Source: JANJUO01 sp942492935
GTDB taxonomy: Bacteria > Bacteroidota > Ignavibacteria > Kapaibacteriales > UBA2268
Assembly (NCBI GenBank): GCA_942492935.1
Contig: OW818654.1
Location: forward strand, 248,001-312,000
Length of the DNA stretch: 64,000 bases
Direction: 5' to 3'
Shown: piece by piece, positions 9,249 through 17,342 of the stretch
Layout: every line of letters starts with the position of its first letter
Position numbering within the stretch: the stretch's first letter is position 1
The notes under the pieces: model-generated
The model's database searches: none
Told to the model about the DNA's origin: nothing
Seen by the model: the letters and a program-made list of their open reading frames with translations, nothing else
Position numbers and translations under genes: made by a program

Positions 9249-9596
9249 ATGAGCGAAAATAATGAAATAATGGCAACTGTTGCCGCTCAGGATGCAAAAC
9301 CTGCTTCTGTGAAGTCCGAAGCTAAATCTGGTTTAAATTTAGAAAAAGTACCACACAAGAGATTTCTTGTAGGTAAAGTAAAATCCAATAAATCGGATAA
9401 AACAATTGTTGTTTCTATTGAAACACAGGTTCGTCATCCATTATACAAAAAGTACTATAAAAAAACTCGTAGTTTTATGGCACATGACGAAAGTAATGAT
9501 TGCAAAATGGGCGACATTGTTAAAATAAAAGAATCCAGACCATTAAGCGCAAGAAAAAGATGGATTTTGGTAGAAATTTTAGAACGAGCTAAGTAA
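9249..9596 (+). CDS. rpsQ: 30S ribosomal protein S17 with N-terminal extension
   Basis: OB-fold 16S-binding protein; 115 residues, against about 80-90 in most bacteria. The core starts at about residue 37 (KRFLVGKVKSNKSDKTIVV) and ends RPLSARKRWILVEILERA. The first 35 residues are an Ala/Lys/Ser-rich, probably disordered extension. An internal ATG at 9267 would only remove six residues, so the extension is not just a start-site error. The role of the extension is unknown. Confidence 0.95.
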   Translation: MSENNEIMATVAAQDAKPASVKSEAKSGLNLEKVPHKRFLVGKVKSNKSDKTIVVSIETQVRHPLYKKYYKKTRSFMAHDESNDCKMGDIVKIKESRPLSARKRWILVEILERAK

Positions 9597-9611
9597 TTAT
9601 AGAGGATTGTA

Positions 9612-9980
9612 ATGGTACAGCAAGAGACAAATTTAACGGTTGCGGATAATTCCGGCGCCAAAAAAGTTAGAGTAATCCGCGTTCTCGGCGGGCACGGTAG
9701 GCAATATGCATCTATTGGTGATGTTGTTGTTGTTACTGTTAAAGCAGCTATTCCAAATGCCGCTGTAAAGAAAGGTCAAGTTGTTAAAGCGGTTATCGTT
9801 AGGACAGCAAAAGAAGTTGGAAGAAAAGATGGTTCATTTATCAGATTTGATGATAATGCCGCTGTTATTCTAAACGACAAAGGCGAACCAAGAGGTACTC
9901 GTATATTTGGACCTGTAGCTCGTGAATTGCGTGAAAAGAATTATATGAAAATTGTTTCTTTAGCTCCTGAAGTTATTTAA
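9612..9980 (+). CDS. rplN: 50S ribosomal protein L14
   Basis: Large-subunit protein at the subunit interface; 122 residues, exactly the usual size. MVQQETNLTVADNSGAKKV and the FDDNAAVILNDKGEPRGTRI block are diagnostic. A GAGGATTG ribosome binding site precedes the ATG. Confidence 0.98.
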   Translation: MVQQETNLTVADNSGAKKVRVIRVLGGHGRQYASIGDVVVVTVKAAIPNAAVKKGQVVKAVIVRTAKEVGRKDGSFIRFDDNAAVILNDKGEPRGTRIFGPVARELREKNYMKIVSLAPEVI

Positions 9981-9990
9981 GGGTGAAAAT

Positions 9991-10311
9991 ATGAAATTAA
10001 GAATTAAAAAAAATGATAATGTGAAGGTTTTAACCGGCGATGACAAAGGCAAAACCGGCAGAGTACTTCTTGTTGATCCCGTTAAATTGACTGTTCTTGT
10101 AGAGGGAGTTAATATTCATACAAAACATGAACGTCCAAGCAACAGAAATCAAAAGGGCGGTCGTGTAGCAAGAGAGTTTCCAATCCATTATTCAAATGTG
10201 TTGTTGGTTGACTCTGATAAAAATCCTACCAGAATAGGTATCAAACGTGAAGTTAAAGGCAATAGAGCTGTTATTACACGCATTGCCCGTTCAAATGGAA
10301 AGGAAATTTAA
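9991..10311 (+). CDS. rplX: 50S ribosomal protein L24
   Basis: Assembly-initiating large-subunit protein; 106 residues. The KOW motif lies in NVKVLTGDDKGKTGRVLLVD (about residues 10-29), followed by VEGVNIHTKHERPSNRNQKG. It is in the standard order, 10 nt after rplN. Confidence 0.97.
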   Translation: MKLRIKKNDNVKVLTGDDKGKTGRVLLVDPVKLTVLVEGVNIHTKHERPSNRNQKGGRVAREFPIHYSNVLLVDSDKNPTRIGIKREVKGNRAVITRIARSNGKEI

Positions 10312-10334
10312 TAATTTAATGAGTATAGATAGAA

Positions 10335-10985
10335 ATGGCTAAAGCAAAACCACAACAACCGGCAGGAAAAGCACCGAGTAAAAAAGCGGATTTTTCTCCT
10401 GAAGGTAAAAGATTAGAAGAAGTAAAAGGGAAACCACCCGTACCAAGATTGGCTGTTTTTTATAAAGAACAGGTTGTTCCTGCTTTGATGAAAAAGTTTA
10501 ACTTTAAATCAATTATGCAGGTGCCCAGATTAGAGAAGATTTGTTTGAATATGGGCGTTGGTGATGCGGCACAGGATATGAAATTATTGCAAAGTGCAGT
10601 TAATGAACTCGAACTTATAGCCGGTCAGCGTCCTGTGGTCACTAAAGCTAAAAAGGCGATTTCAAATTTCAAACTTCGTCAAGGTATGCCCATTGGTACA
10701 ATGGTAACTCTTCGTGGTCCGAGAATGTATGAGTTTCTTGATAGATTAATTAATATTGCTTCACCACGTATCAGAGACTTTCAGGGATTTCCTGACAAGA
10801 GCTTTGACGGAAGAGGTAATTATTCATTAGGTATAAAAGAACAGATTATATTTCCGGAAATAGATTTAGATAAAGTTGGCCGTATCACAGGTTTCGATAT
10901 AACGTTTGTTATGCGTTCTGCCAGTGATGAAGAGTCATATGCATTATTGCAGGAATTCGGTTTTCCTTTCCGTAAACGTGTATAA
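10335..10985 (+). CDS. rplE: 50S ribosomal protein L5 with N-terminal extension
   Basis: Central-protuberance protein that binds 5S rRNA; 216 residues, against about 180 in most bacteria. The core begins at about residue 38 (PRLAVFYKEQVVPALMKKFN) and includes ITGFDITFVMRSASDEE near the C terminus. The first 37 residues are Lys/Pro/Ala-rich and probably disordered. No internal ATG or GTG with a ribosome binding site explains the extra length. Confidence 0.95.
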   Translation: MAKAKPQQPAGKAPSKKADFSPEGKRLEEVKGKPPVPRLAVFYKEQVVPALMKKFNFKSIMQVPRLEKICLNMGVGDAAQDMKLLQSAVNELELIAGQRPVVTKAKKAISNFKLRQGMPIGTMVTLRGPRMYEFLDRLINIASPRIRDFQGFPDKSFDGRGNYSLGIKEQIIFPEIDLDKVGRITGFDITFVMRSASDEESYALLQEFGFPFRKRV

Positions 10986-11002
10986 TTGAGGTAGTATAGA
11001 AT

Positions 11003-11272
11003 ATGGCAACTAAAGCTGTTGTAGCACGCAACGAAAAAAGAATGAGATTAGCAGAAAAATATGCTGCTAAAAGAGAAGAATTGAAAGCAAAAGGTGATAA
11101 TCTTGGATTACAAAAATTACCAAGAAATTCATCGCCGACCAGATTACGTAAACGTTGCAGTGTAACAGGCCGCGGACGCGGTAATTTAAGTAAATTTGGG
11201 TTGTGCAGAAATATGTTCCGGCAGATGGCTCTTGAAGGCAAGATTCCCGGTGTTAGAAAAGCAAGTTGGTAA
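11003..11272 (+). CDS. rpsN: 30S ribosomal protein S14, zinc-independent form
   Basis: 30S head protein; 89 residues. This is the long form without the zinc-ribbon CxxC pairs: only two separated cysteines occur (RKRCSVTGRGRG and GLCRNMFRQ). The C-terminal block FRQMALEGKIPGVRKASW is typical. It lies 17 nt after rplE. Confidence 0.97.
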   Translation: MATKAVVARNEKRMRLAEKYAAKREELKAKGDNLGLQKLPRNSSPTRLRKRCSVTGRGRGNLSKFGLCRNMFRQMALEGKIPGVRKASW

Positions 11273-11294
11273 TTAATTATTCGGTAAATGGATT

Positions 11295-11690
11295 ATGCCA
11301 GTAACAGATCAGATATCAGATTTCTTAACCCGCATTCGTAATGCAGGCAAAGCAGGTCATAAGACAGTAGATATTCCTTTCTCAAGAATGAAAGTAGGTA
11401 TTGCTGACATCTTAAAAGAACAGGGCTTTGTAACTGATTTCGAAAAAGTGGAAGATGGAGTTCAAGGCAGTATAAGAGTTGTTCTCCGCTATTACAAAAA
11501 ACAACCGGCGTTTAGAAAAATTGAACGTATTAGCAAGCCGGGCAGACGAGTATATGCCTCTGCGGATAATTTGCCACGCGTTCATAATGGTTTGGGAATA
11601 GCAATAATATCTACATCAAAAGGTATTATGACTGATAAACAAGCCAGAAAATTCAATGTTGGCGGTGAAGTGCTTTGCACAGTTTGGTAA
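11295..11690 (+). CDS. rpsH: 30S ribosomal protein S8
   Basis: Primary 16S-binding protein; 131 residues, full length. It carries DQISDFLTRIRNAGKAGH at the start and GLGIAIISTSKGIMTDKQAR near the C terminus. In Escherichia coli S8 represses the spc operon; no such target structure is evident here. Confidence 0.98.
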   Translation: MPVTDQISDFLTRIRNAGKAGHKTVDIPFSRMKVGIADILKEQGFVTDFEKVEDGVQGSIRVVLRYYKKQPAFRKIERISKPGRRVYASADNLPRVHNGLGIAIISTSKGIMTDKQARKFNVGGEVLCTVW

Positions 11691-11723
11691 AATTAAGAAA
11701 AGTTTTTTTTAAGGAGCACAGCG

Positions 11724-12263
11724 GTGTCAAGAATAGGAAAAAAACCTATAGTTATTCCTGAAAAAGTTCAGGTTACTATTCAGGACAATTTAATCAAGGC
11801 AAAGGGACCTTTGGGTGAATTGTCTTATAAATTGCCTGAACAAATTAAATATAATTTGGAAAATAATATACTTACGTTTAGCCGCGAAAGTGATGTGAAG
11901 CATGTTCGTGCATTGCATGGACTTTGTAGAGCTTTAACTTCTAATATAATTGAAGGTGTTTCCAAAGGGTTCGAAAAAGGATTGCAAATAGAGGGTGTTG
12001 GTTTTAAAGCAGAATTAAAAGGCGATAGAGTACTTTTAGCATTAGGATTCTCTCATCCAATTTTGATAATTCCTCCAGCAGGTATTAGCTTTGAAGTACC
12101 TACAGCCAATAGTTTGAAAGTGAAAGGGATAGATAAACAACTTGTTGGATTAGTTGCGGCAAAAATCCGCGACCTAAGAAAACCGGAACCTTACAAAGGC
12201 AAGGGTATTCGTTATGTTGGTGAATTTATTCGTAGAAAAGCTGGTAAGACTTCGGCTAAGTAA
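11724..12263 (+). CDS. rplF: 50S ribosomal protein L6
   Basis: Large-subunit protein near the factor-binding site; 179 residues. SRIGKKPIVIPEKVQV at the N terminus and RKPEPYKGKGIRYVGEFIRR at the C terminus are diagnostic. The start is GTG at 11724 with AAGGAGC upstream at about 11711-11717. Confidence 0.98.
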   Translation: MSRIGKKPIVIPEKVQVTIQDNLIKAKGPLGELSYKLPEQIKYNLENNILTFSRESDVKHVRALHGLCRALTSNIIEGVSKGFEKGLQIEGVGFKAELKGDRVLLALGFSHPILIIPPAGISFEVPTANSLKVKGIDKQLVGLVAAKIRDLRKPEPYKGKGIRYVGEFIRRKAGKTSAK

Positions 12264-12321
12264 TTGTAAAGAATTTGTAATGTTGATAGTCAATATCAAT
12301 TATTGAAAAATAGAGTGTAAT

Positions 12322-12693
12322 ATGAAAATACAAATGTTAAAACAAAAGCGCAGAATAAGAAGAAAACTTCATATTCGCAAGAATATTTTCGGATCAAATG
12401 AAAGACCTCGACTTACAATATTCAGAAGTTCGAGCCACATTTATGCGCAAATTGTAAATGATATTGACCAAAAAACTGTCGTTGCGGCATCAACTATTGA
12501 TAAAGAAGTACGTCTTCTTATCAAGCCAGAAATGACAAAAGTTCAGGAAAGTGAACTTGTTGGTTCAATAATAGCTAAACGTGCTATTGAAGCAAATATT
12601 AAAGTAGTTGCTTTCGACAGAAATGGCTTTATTTATCATGGCAGAGTAAAAGCTCTTGCCGATTCCGCAAGAAAAGGCGGTTTAGAGTTTTAA
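12322..12693 (+). CDS. rplR: 50S ribosomal protein L18
   Basis: 5S rRNA-binding protein of the central protuberance; 123 residues. RRIRRKLHIRKNIFGSNERP followed by RLTIFRSSSHIYAQIVND is typical, as is the C-terminal RVKALADSARKGGLEF. The 58-nt gap from rplF is one of the larger spacers in the spc block. Confidence 0.97.
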   Translation: MKIQMLKQKRRIRRKLHIRKNIFGSNERPRLTIFRSSSHIYAQIVNDIDQKTVVAASTIDKEVRLLIKPEMTKVQESELVGSIIAKRAIEANIKVVAFDRNGFIYHGRVKALADSARKGGLEF

Positions 12694-12720
12694 TAAGTTT
12701 TTTTGGTTCAAGGAGAAATT

Positions 12721-13224
12721 GTGGCAACATTTAAAGCGTCAGAGTTAGAATTAAAAGATAAACTCGTATATGTTGGTAGAACCGCAAAAGTAGTAAAAGG
12801 TGGTCGCCGATTTAGTTTTTCTGCTATGGTCGTAGTTGGAGATGGCAATGGTCATGTTGGTTATGGTCTTGGAAAAGCAGGCGAAGTTGTTGATGCTGTT
12901 ACCAAAGCAACTGATGCAGCGAAAAAGAATATTCAAAAAGTTACTATTTCCGGCAATACTTTACCGCACACTGTTGTAGGTAAATTTGGTGCTGCGAAAG
13001 TACTTTTACGTCCGGCTACAGCTGGTACAGGTGTAATTGCCGCAGGTGGAGTACGTGCTATTCTTGAACTCGCCGGCGTGCAAGATGTACTTACAAAAAG
13101 TATGGGGTCATCAAATCCTCATAATACTGTAAAGGCAACACTTGCTGGTCTTGTTGCATTGGAAGATGCGGTTTCGGTAGCCGCAAGACGTGGTGTTTCA
13201 ACAGAAAAAGTTATAACCGGCTAA
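12721..13224 (+). CDS. rpsE: 30S ribosomal protein S5
   Basis: 30S protein with roles in fidelity and mRNA unwinding; 167 residues from this start. The double-stranded RNA-binding fold is recognisable from VKGGRRFSFSAMVVVGDGNG onward, followed by the GTGVIAAGGVRAILELAG block. A TTG at 12703 would extend the frame by six residues, but AGGAG at 12711-12715 lies 5 nt before the GTG at 12721, so the GTG is preferred. Confidence 0.96.
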   Translation: MATFKASELELKDKLVYVGRTAKVVKGGRRFSFSAMVVVGDGNGHVGYGLGKAGEVVDAVTKATDAAKKNIQKVTISGNTLPHTVVGKFGAAKVLLRPATAGTGVIAAGGVRAILELAGVQDVLTKSMGSSNPHNTVKATLAGLVALEDAVSVAARRGVSTEKVITG

Positions 13225-13266
13225 TTTTATTGGTCTGTTTTGATAAGCTTATTTAGAGGTGGAAAG

Positions 13267-13452
13267 ATGGGTAAGTTAAGAATTACTCAAATTAGAAGTA
13301 TTATAAAGTGTTTGCCTAAACAAAAAAAGACAATAGCTGCATTAGGGCTTGGCAGACCAAGTTATTCGAACGTCTTACCTGACAATGCCCAAATTAGGGG
13401 TATGGTTGACGTTGTTAAGCATTTAGTAAAAGTAGAAGAAGTTTCAGAATAA
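13267..13452 (+). CDS. rpmD: 50S ribosomal protein L30
   Basis: Small large-subunit protein; 61 residues from the ATG at 13267, the normal family size (KLRITQIRSIIKCLPKQKK follows). An upstream in-frame TTG at 13240 gives nine atypical extra residues and lacks a binding site, whereas AGAGGTGG at 13255-13262 fits the ATG. Confidence 0.95.
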   Translation: MGKLRITQIRSIIKCLPKQKKTIAALGLGRPSYSNVLPDNAQIRGMVDVVKHLVKVEEVSE

Positions 13453-13466
13453 TTGATAGAATTAAT

Positions 13467-13928
13467 ATGAAGCATATAGGAAATATATCATACGCAGACG
13501 GCGCTAAACATAAAGTTAAGCGAATTGGTCGTGGTACCGGTTCAGGACACGGCGGCACGTCTACGCGTGGCCACAAAGGTCAAAAATCACGTTCAGGTGC
13601 TAAAATACATAGGTATTTTGAGGGTGGACAAATGCCACTTAATCGCCGACTTCCTAAATTTGGTTTCTTTAATAGATTCCGAATTGAATTTCAGGAAGTT
13701 AACGTTAGCACTTTGCAATCCTTGATTGATACGAATAAATTAGATGGAAATACTATCAATTTTGATGTTCTTTTAAGTCTCGGCGTCATTAATAATAAAA
13801 GACTCCCACTCAAAATTTTGGGCAATGGCGATTTGAATTCCGCTTTGAATGTTGAAGCAGATTGCTTTACTGAATCTGCTAAAGAAAAAATTGAGTCAGT
13901 CGGAGGCACAGTTAAGGTCAATGAATAA
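13467..13928 (+). CDS. rplO: 50S ribosomal protein L15
   Basis: Late-assembly large-subunit protein; 153 residues. The glycine-rich N-terminal stretch RIGRGTGSGHGGTSTRGHKG and the FEGGQMPLNRRLPKFGF block are diagnostic. Its last 8 nt overlap the secY start at 13921, implying coupled translation. Confidence 0.97.
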   Translation: MKHIGNISYADGAKHKVKRIGRGTGSGHGGTSTRGHKGQKSRSGAKIHRYFEGGQMPLNRRLPKFGFFNRFRIEFQEVNVSTLQSLIDTNKLDGNTINFDVLLSLGVINNKRLPLKILGNGDLNSALNVEADCFTESAKEKIESVGGTVKVNE

Positions 13929-15267
13929 GTTTTTTCAAACAATACAGAATATCTTCAAAATTGAAGAACTAAGAGACCGAATTTTATTTACTCTCGGTAT
14001 CTTGTTGGTAGTGAGAATTGGCGCTCATATCACTTTGCCGGGCGTAAATGTTGAAGTTTTACAAGCGGCTATGAAATCTGATGCAAACAACCTATTTGGG
14101 TTGTTTGATCTGTTTGTAGGTGGTGCATTTTCTAATGCTGCCATATTTGCTTTGGGTATTATGCCATACATTACATCTTCTATTATTTTCCAGCTCGCTG
14201 GAGTTGTAATTCCTGAAATTCAGAAAATTCAAAAGGAAGGAGAAGAAGGTAGAAGAAAGATTAATCAATGGACAAGAATGTTGACTGTTGTTATTGCAGT
14301 ATTACAAGGTTGGGGTGTTTCTATTAAGTTAGCTTCACAACAAGGTGCTATGGGTATGCCCGTGGTTAGTGACCCTGGATTTTTATTTGCAATTTCAACT
14401 ATGGTACTTCTTGCAGCTGGTACTGTTTTAATGATGTGGTTAGGTGAGCAAATTACTGAACGCGGCATTGGTAATGGTATTTCATTGATAATTATGATTG
14501 GTATTGTTGCAAGATTACCTCAAGCATTGATTAATGAATGGAATGTTGTAATGGCTGGAACTCGTGTTTGGCCAATCGAATTAGTAATATTTGTATTGTT
14601 AGTATTTATTATTGCATCTATTGTACTCGTTACTCAAGGGGCAAGAAGAATACCTGTTCAATATGCAAAACGTCAAGTTGGCAAAAAAGTATTTGGTGGA
14701 ACTACTCAATATATACCTTTAAGAGTAAATACTGCAGGGGTTATGCCTATCATTTTTGCTCAATCTTTAATGTTTATTCCAAGTACATTTGCAAGTTTCT
14801 TTCCTGAAAGCGAATTCTTTAATGGTATAGCAAGAATGTTTTCTCATGATTCATATTTCTATGCATTAGTGTATGGTATGATGATTATATTCTTTACGTA
14901 TTTTTATACTGCTATTGTATTCAATCCTAAAGAAATTGCTGATAATATGAAAAAACAAGGTGGGTTTATACCAGGTATTCGACCTGGAACACCAACATCT
15001 GAATATATTGATGCTGTTTTAACAAGAATTACTTTGCCTGGCTCTGTATTTCTTGCTATAATTGCGGTATTGCCAACATTTGTAACAAATATTTTTGGTA
15101 TTGACTATAGTTTTGCACAGTTCTTTGGTGGAACAAGCATTCTAATTATGGTCGGTGTTGCACTTGATACATTACAACAAGTAGAATCTCATTTATTAAT
15201 GAGACACTATGATGGATTTATGAAAAGCGGTAAAATTCGCGGTAGGGCTGGCGTAGGCGGTTTCTAA
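13921..15267 (+). CDS. secY: Protein translocase subunit SecY
   Basis: Channel-forming subunit of the SecYEG translocon in the cytoplasmic membrane; 448 residues with ten expected membrane segments. Recognisable blocks are ITLPGVNVEVLQ, LFDLFVGGAF, GIMPYITSSIIFQL, the cytoplasmic loop ERGIGNGISL and the C-terminal DTLQQVESHLLMRHYDGFMK. The ATG at 13921 overlaps the end of rplO by 8 nt. A start at 13849 would add 24 residues encoded within rplO and is not credible. The next gene is map, with no adk between. Confidence 0.96.
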   Translation: MNKFFQTIQNIFKIEELRDRILFTLGILLVVRIGAHITLPGVNVEVLQAAMKSDANNLFGLFDLFVGGAFSNAAIFALGIMPYITSSIIFQLAGVVIPEIQKIQKEGEEGRRKINQWTRMLTVVIAVLQGWGVSIKLASQQGAMGMPVVSDPGFLFAISTMVLLAAGTVLMMWLGEQITERGIGNGISLIIMIGIVARLPQALINEWNVVMAGTRVWPIELVIFVLLVFIIASIVLVTQGARRIPVQYAKRQVGKKVFGGTTQYIPLRVNTAGVMPIIFAQSLMFIPSTFASFFPESEFFNGIARMFSHDSYFYALVYGMMIIFFTYFYTAIVFNPKEIADNMKKQGGFIPGIRPGTPTSEYIDAVLTRITLPGSVFLAIIAVLPTFVTNIFGIDYSFAQFFGGTSILIMVGVALDTLQQVESHLLMRHYDGFMKSGKIRGRAGVGGF

Positions 15268-15270
15268 TTT

Positions 15271-16080
15271 ATGAAATTTGACCCAGTTGCCAGAAGTATG
15301 AGATTGGTTAAATCTGCTTCTGAAATTAAATTAATGGAAGAAGCAGGTAGAATTGTAGCTGATACTTTGAGTTATTTGAAATTATATGTTAAGCCGAGTG
15401 TAAAAACTCTTGAGCTTGACAAAATTGCGGAAGACTTTATTTTGACAAGAAATGGAATACCTGCGTTTAAAGGTTACCAAGTTAAAGATAAAATATTCCC
15501 AGGTTCTTTGTGTATATCTGTAAATGAAGAAGTTGTTCACGGGATTCCATCTGAGAGAATACTAATTGAAGGTGATATAGTATCATTGGATTGTGGTGTT
15601 GAATTGAATGGATATTTTGGTGATAGTGCAGTTACATACCCGGTTGGTGTAATTTCAGAAGAATTGCAAAAACTGATTGATGTAACGGAACAATCACTAT
15701 ATCTCGGAATTGAACGTGCTATTGATAGAGGAAAAGTTTACGATATTTCACAAAGTATCCAAGAGTTCGTTGAAAAAAATGGGTATTCATTGACAAGAGA
15801 ATTGGTTGGTCATGGAATAGGAAAAAGGTTGCACGAAGAACCTCCAGTACCAAATTTTGTTCCATCTTTGCTCAAAAGAGATAAATATCCAAATTATAAA
15901 TTGTTGAATGGTATGGCATTAGCAATAGAACCAATGGTTCATTATGGCTTGAAAGAAACAAAGGTTTTGAATGATGGCTGGACAGTAATAACTTCAGATA
16001 AAAAACCATCAGCCCATTTTGAACATACTATTGTGATAAATGACAAAAAACCAATTATACTTACAATGAGAGATAAGTGA
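15271..16080 (+). CDS. map: Type I methionine aminopeptidase
   Basis: Removes the initiator methionine from nascent proteins; 269 residues. The five metal ligands are visible: two aspartates in LDCGVELNGYFGDSAV, histidine in GHGIGKRLHEEP, glutamate in ALAIEPMVHY, and glutamate in HFEHTIVI. VNEEVVHGIPS carries the substrate-binding histidine. It starts 3 nt after secY and its TGA stop shares one base with the infA start. Confidence 0.96.
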   Translation: MKFDPVARSMRLVKSASEIKLMEEAGRIVADTLSYLKLYVKPSVKTLELDKIAEDFILTRNGIPAFKGYQVKDKIFPGSLCISVNEEVVHGIPSERILIEGDIVSLDCGVELNGYFGDSAVTYPVGVISEELQKLIDVTEQSLYLGIERAIDRGKVYDISQSIQEFVEKNGYSLTRELVGHGIGKRLHEEPPVPNFVPSLLKRDKYPNYKLLNGMALAIEPMVHYGLKETKVLNDGWTVITSDKKPSAHFEHTIVINDKKPIILTMRDK

Positions 16081-16298
16081 TGGCAAAACAAGATTTGCTG
16101 AGAGTTGATGGGGTAATTGATGAAACTTTACCAAACACACAGTTTATCGTGAAATTGGAAAGTGGGCATAAAGTATTGGCTCATATTTCCGGTAAAATGA
16201 GAATGAATTTTATAAAAATTCTGCAAGGCGATAAAGTAACGGTGGAACTTTCACCTTACGATTTAACAAAAGGCAGAATAGTATATCGTTACAAATAA
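16080..16298 (+). CDS. infA: Translation initiation factor IF-1
   Basis: OB-fold initiation factor occupying the A site; 72 residues, exactly the usual size. AKQDLLRVDGVIDETLPN at the start and LSPYDLTKGRIVYRYK at the end are typical. The ATG at 16080 overlaps the map stop codon (TGATG). A GTG one codon upstream is also in frame but gives an atypical start. Confidence 0.96.
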   Translation: MAKQDLLRVDGVIDETLPNTQFIVKLESGHKVLAHISGKMRMNFIKILQGDKVTVELSPYDLTKGRIVYRYK

Positions 16299-16328
16299 TG
16301 AATATTTTTTTTTGAATAGAGTTTAACT

Positions 16329-16445
16329 ATGAAAGTACAAGCTTCAGTAAAAAAAAGAAACCCGGACGATAAAATTGTCCGTAGAAAAGGTCGTGTTTAT
16401 ATTATAAACAAGAAGAATCCACGATTCAAACAAAGACAAGGTTAA
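16329..16445 (+). CDS. rpmJ: 50S ribosomal protein L36, cysteine-free form
   Basis: Short gene encoding 38 residues: KVQASVKKRNPDDKIVRRKG followed by RVYIINKKNPRFKQRQG. It matches L36 along its full length but lacks all of the zinc-binding cysteines, so it is the zinc-independent form. Position between infA and rpsM is the standard one. This agrees with the zinc-independent S14 in the same run. Confidence 0.95.
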   Translation: MKVQASVKKRNPDDKIVRRKGRVYIINKKNPRFKQRQG

Positions 16446-16463
16446 TATTAAAGGAGTTATATA

Positions 16464-16838
16464 GTGGCACGTATAGCCGGTATTGATTTACCAAAAAACA
16501 AACGCGGATTAGTCGGATTGACTTATATTTATGGAATTGGAGATGCAAGTGCAGTTCAAATTCTTGAAAAAGCTCAAATAGATACAGCTAAACGCGTTCA
16601 CGAATGGACCGATGATGAAGTAGCAAGAATTCGTCTGGTGCTTGATGAGTATAAAGTAGAAGGACAGTTACGCTCCGAAATTCAAATGAATATTAAGCGT
16701 TTGATGGATATTGGATGTTATCGTGGTTTAAGGCACAGAAGAGGATTGCCTGTAAGAGGTCAGCGTACCCGTACAAATGCACGAACCCGCAAAGGTCGTA
16801 AGAAGACAGTTGCTGGAAAGAAAAAAGCAGTTAAGTAG
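16464..16838 (+). CDS. rpsM: 30S ribosomal protein S13
   Basis: 30S head protein bridging to the large subunit; 124 residues. ARIAGIDLPKNKRGLVGLTY and the C-terminal GLRHRRGLPVRGQRTRTNAR are diagnostic. The start is GTG at 16464 with AAAGGAG about 8 nt upstream. Followed by rpsK after 57 nt. Confidence 0.98.
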   Translation: MARIAGIDLPKNKRGLVGLTYIYGIGDASAVQILEKAQIDTAKRVHEWTDDEVARIRLVLDEYKVEGQLRSEIQMNIKRLMDIGCYRGLRHRRGLPVRGQRTRTNARTRKGRKKTVAGKKKAVK

Positions 16839-16895
16839 TGCTGTTTATTATTTGTTTTTTTTAATATATTTTAGAATTTTATTGGGTAGATATCC

Positions 16896-17276
16896 GTGGC
16901 AAAGAAAAAAATTAAGAAAAAAGTTGTAACCGATATTCACGGCAAAGCATTTATCAGAGCTACTTTTAACAATGTTCAGGTAACTGTTACCGATATGTAT
17001 GGCAACGCTTTAAGTTGGTCATCTGCTGGTAAGAATGGTTTCCGTGGCTCAAAGAAGAATACCCCTTATGCCGCTCAAGTTTCTGCAGAAAAAGCTGCAA
17101 AAGAAGCTTTTGATATGGGATTGAGAAAAATTGACGTTATGGTTAAAGGTCCGGGATCCGGTCGTGAAGCTGCAATACGTGCTTTGGCTCAAGTTGGTTT
17201 GGAGATTCATAGTATTATTGATAAAACTCCGATACCACACAACGGTTGCCGTCCTCCGAAAAGAAGAAGGGTATAA
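16896..17276 (+). CDS. rpsK: 30S ribosomal protein S11
   Basis: 30S platform protein; 126 residues. The Asn-rich TFNNVQVTVTDMYGNALSWS block and the C-terminal TPIPHNGCRPPKRRRV are diagnostic. The start is GTG at 16896. The following gene is rpoA, not rpsD as in most bacteria. Confidence 0.98.
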   Translation: MAKKKIKKKVVTDIHGKAFIRATFNNVQVTVTDMYGNALSWSSAGKNGFRGSKKNTPYAAQVSAEKAAKEAFDMGLRKIDVMVKGPGSGREAAIRALAQVGLEIHSIIDKTPIPHNGCRPPKRRRV

Positions 17277-17342
17277 TTCGGTACGGTTTTTTTATCATTT
17301 TTTAATTAAAAGATTAATAACCAAAAGCGAAATAAATAAATT

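Noticed and set aside
13849..13920. 24-codon N-terminal extension of SecY
   Set aside because: It lies entirely inside rplO, and the SecY family start matches the ATG at 13921.
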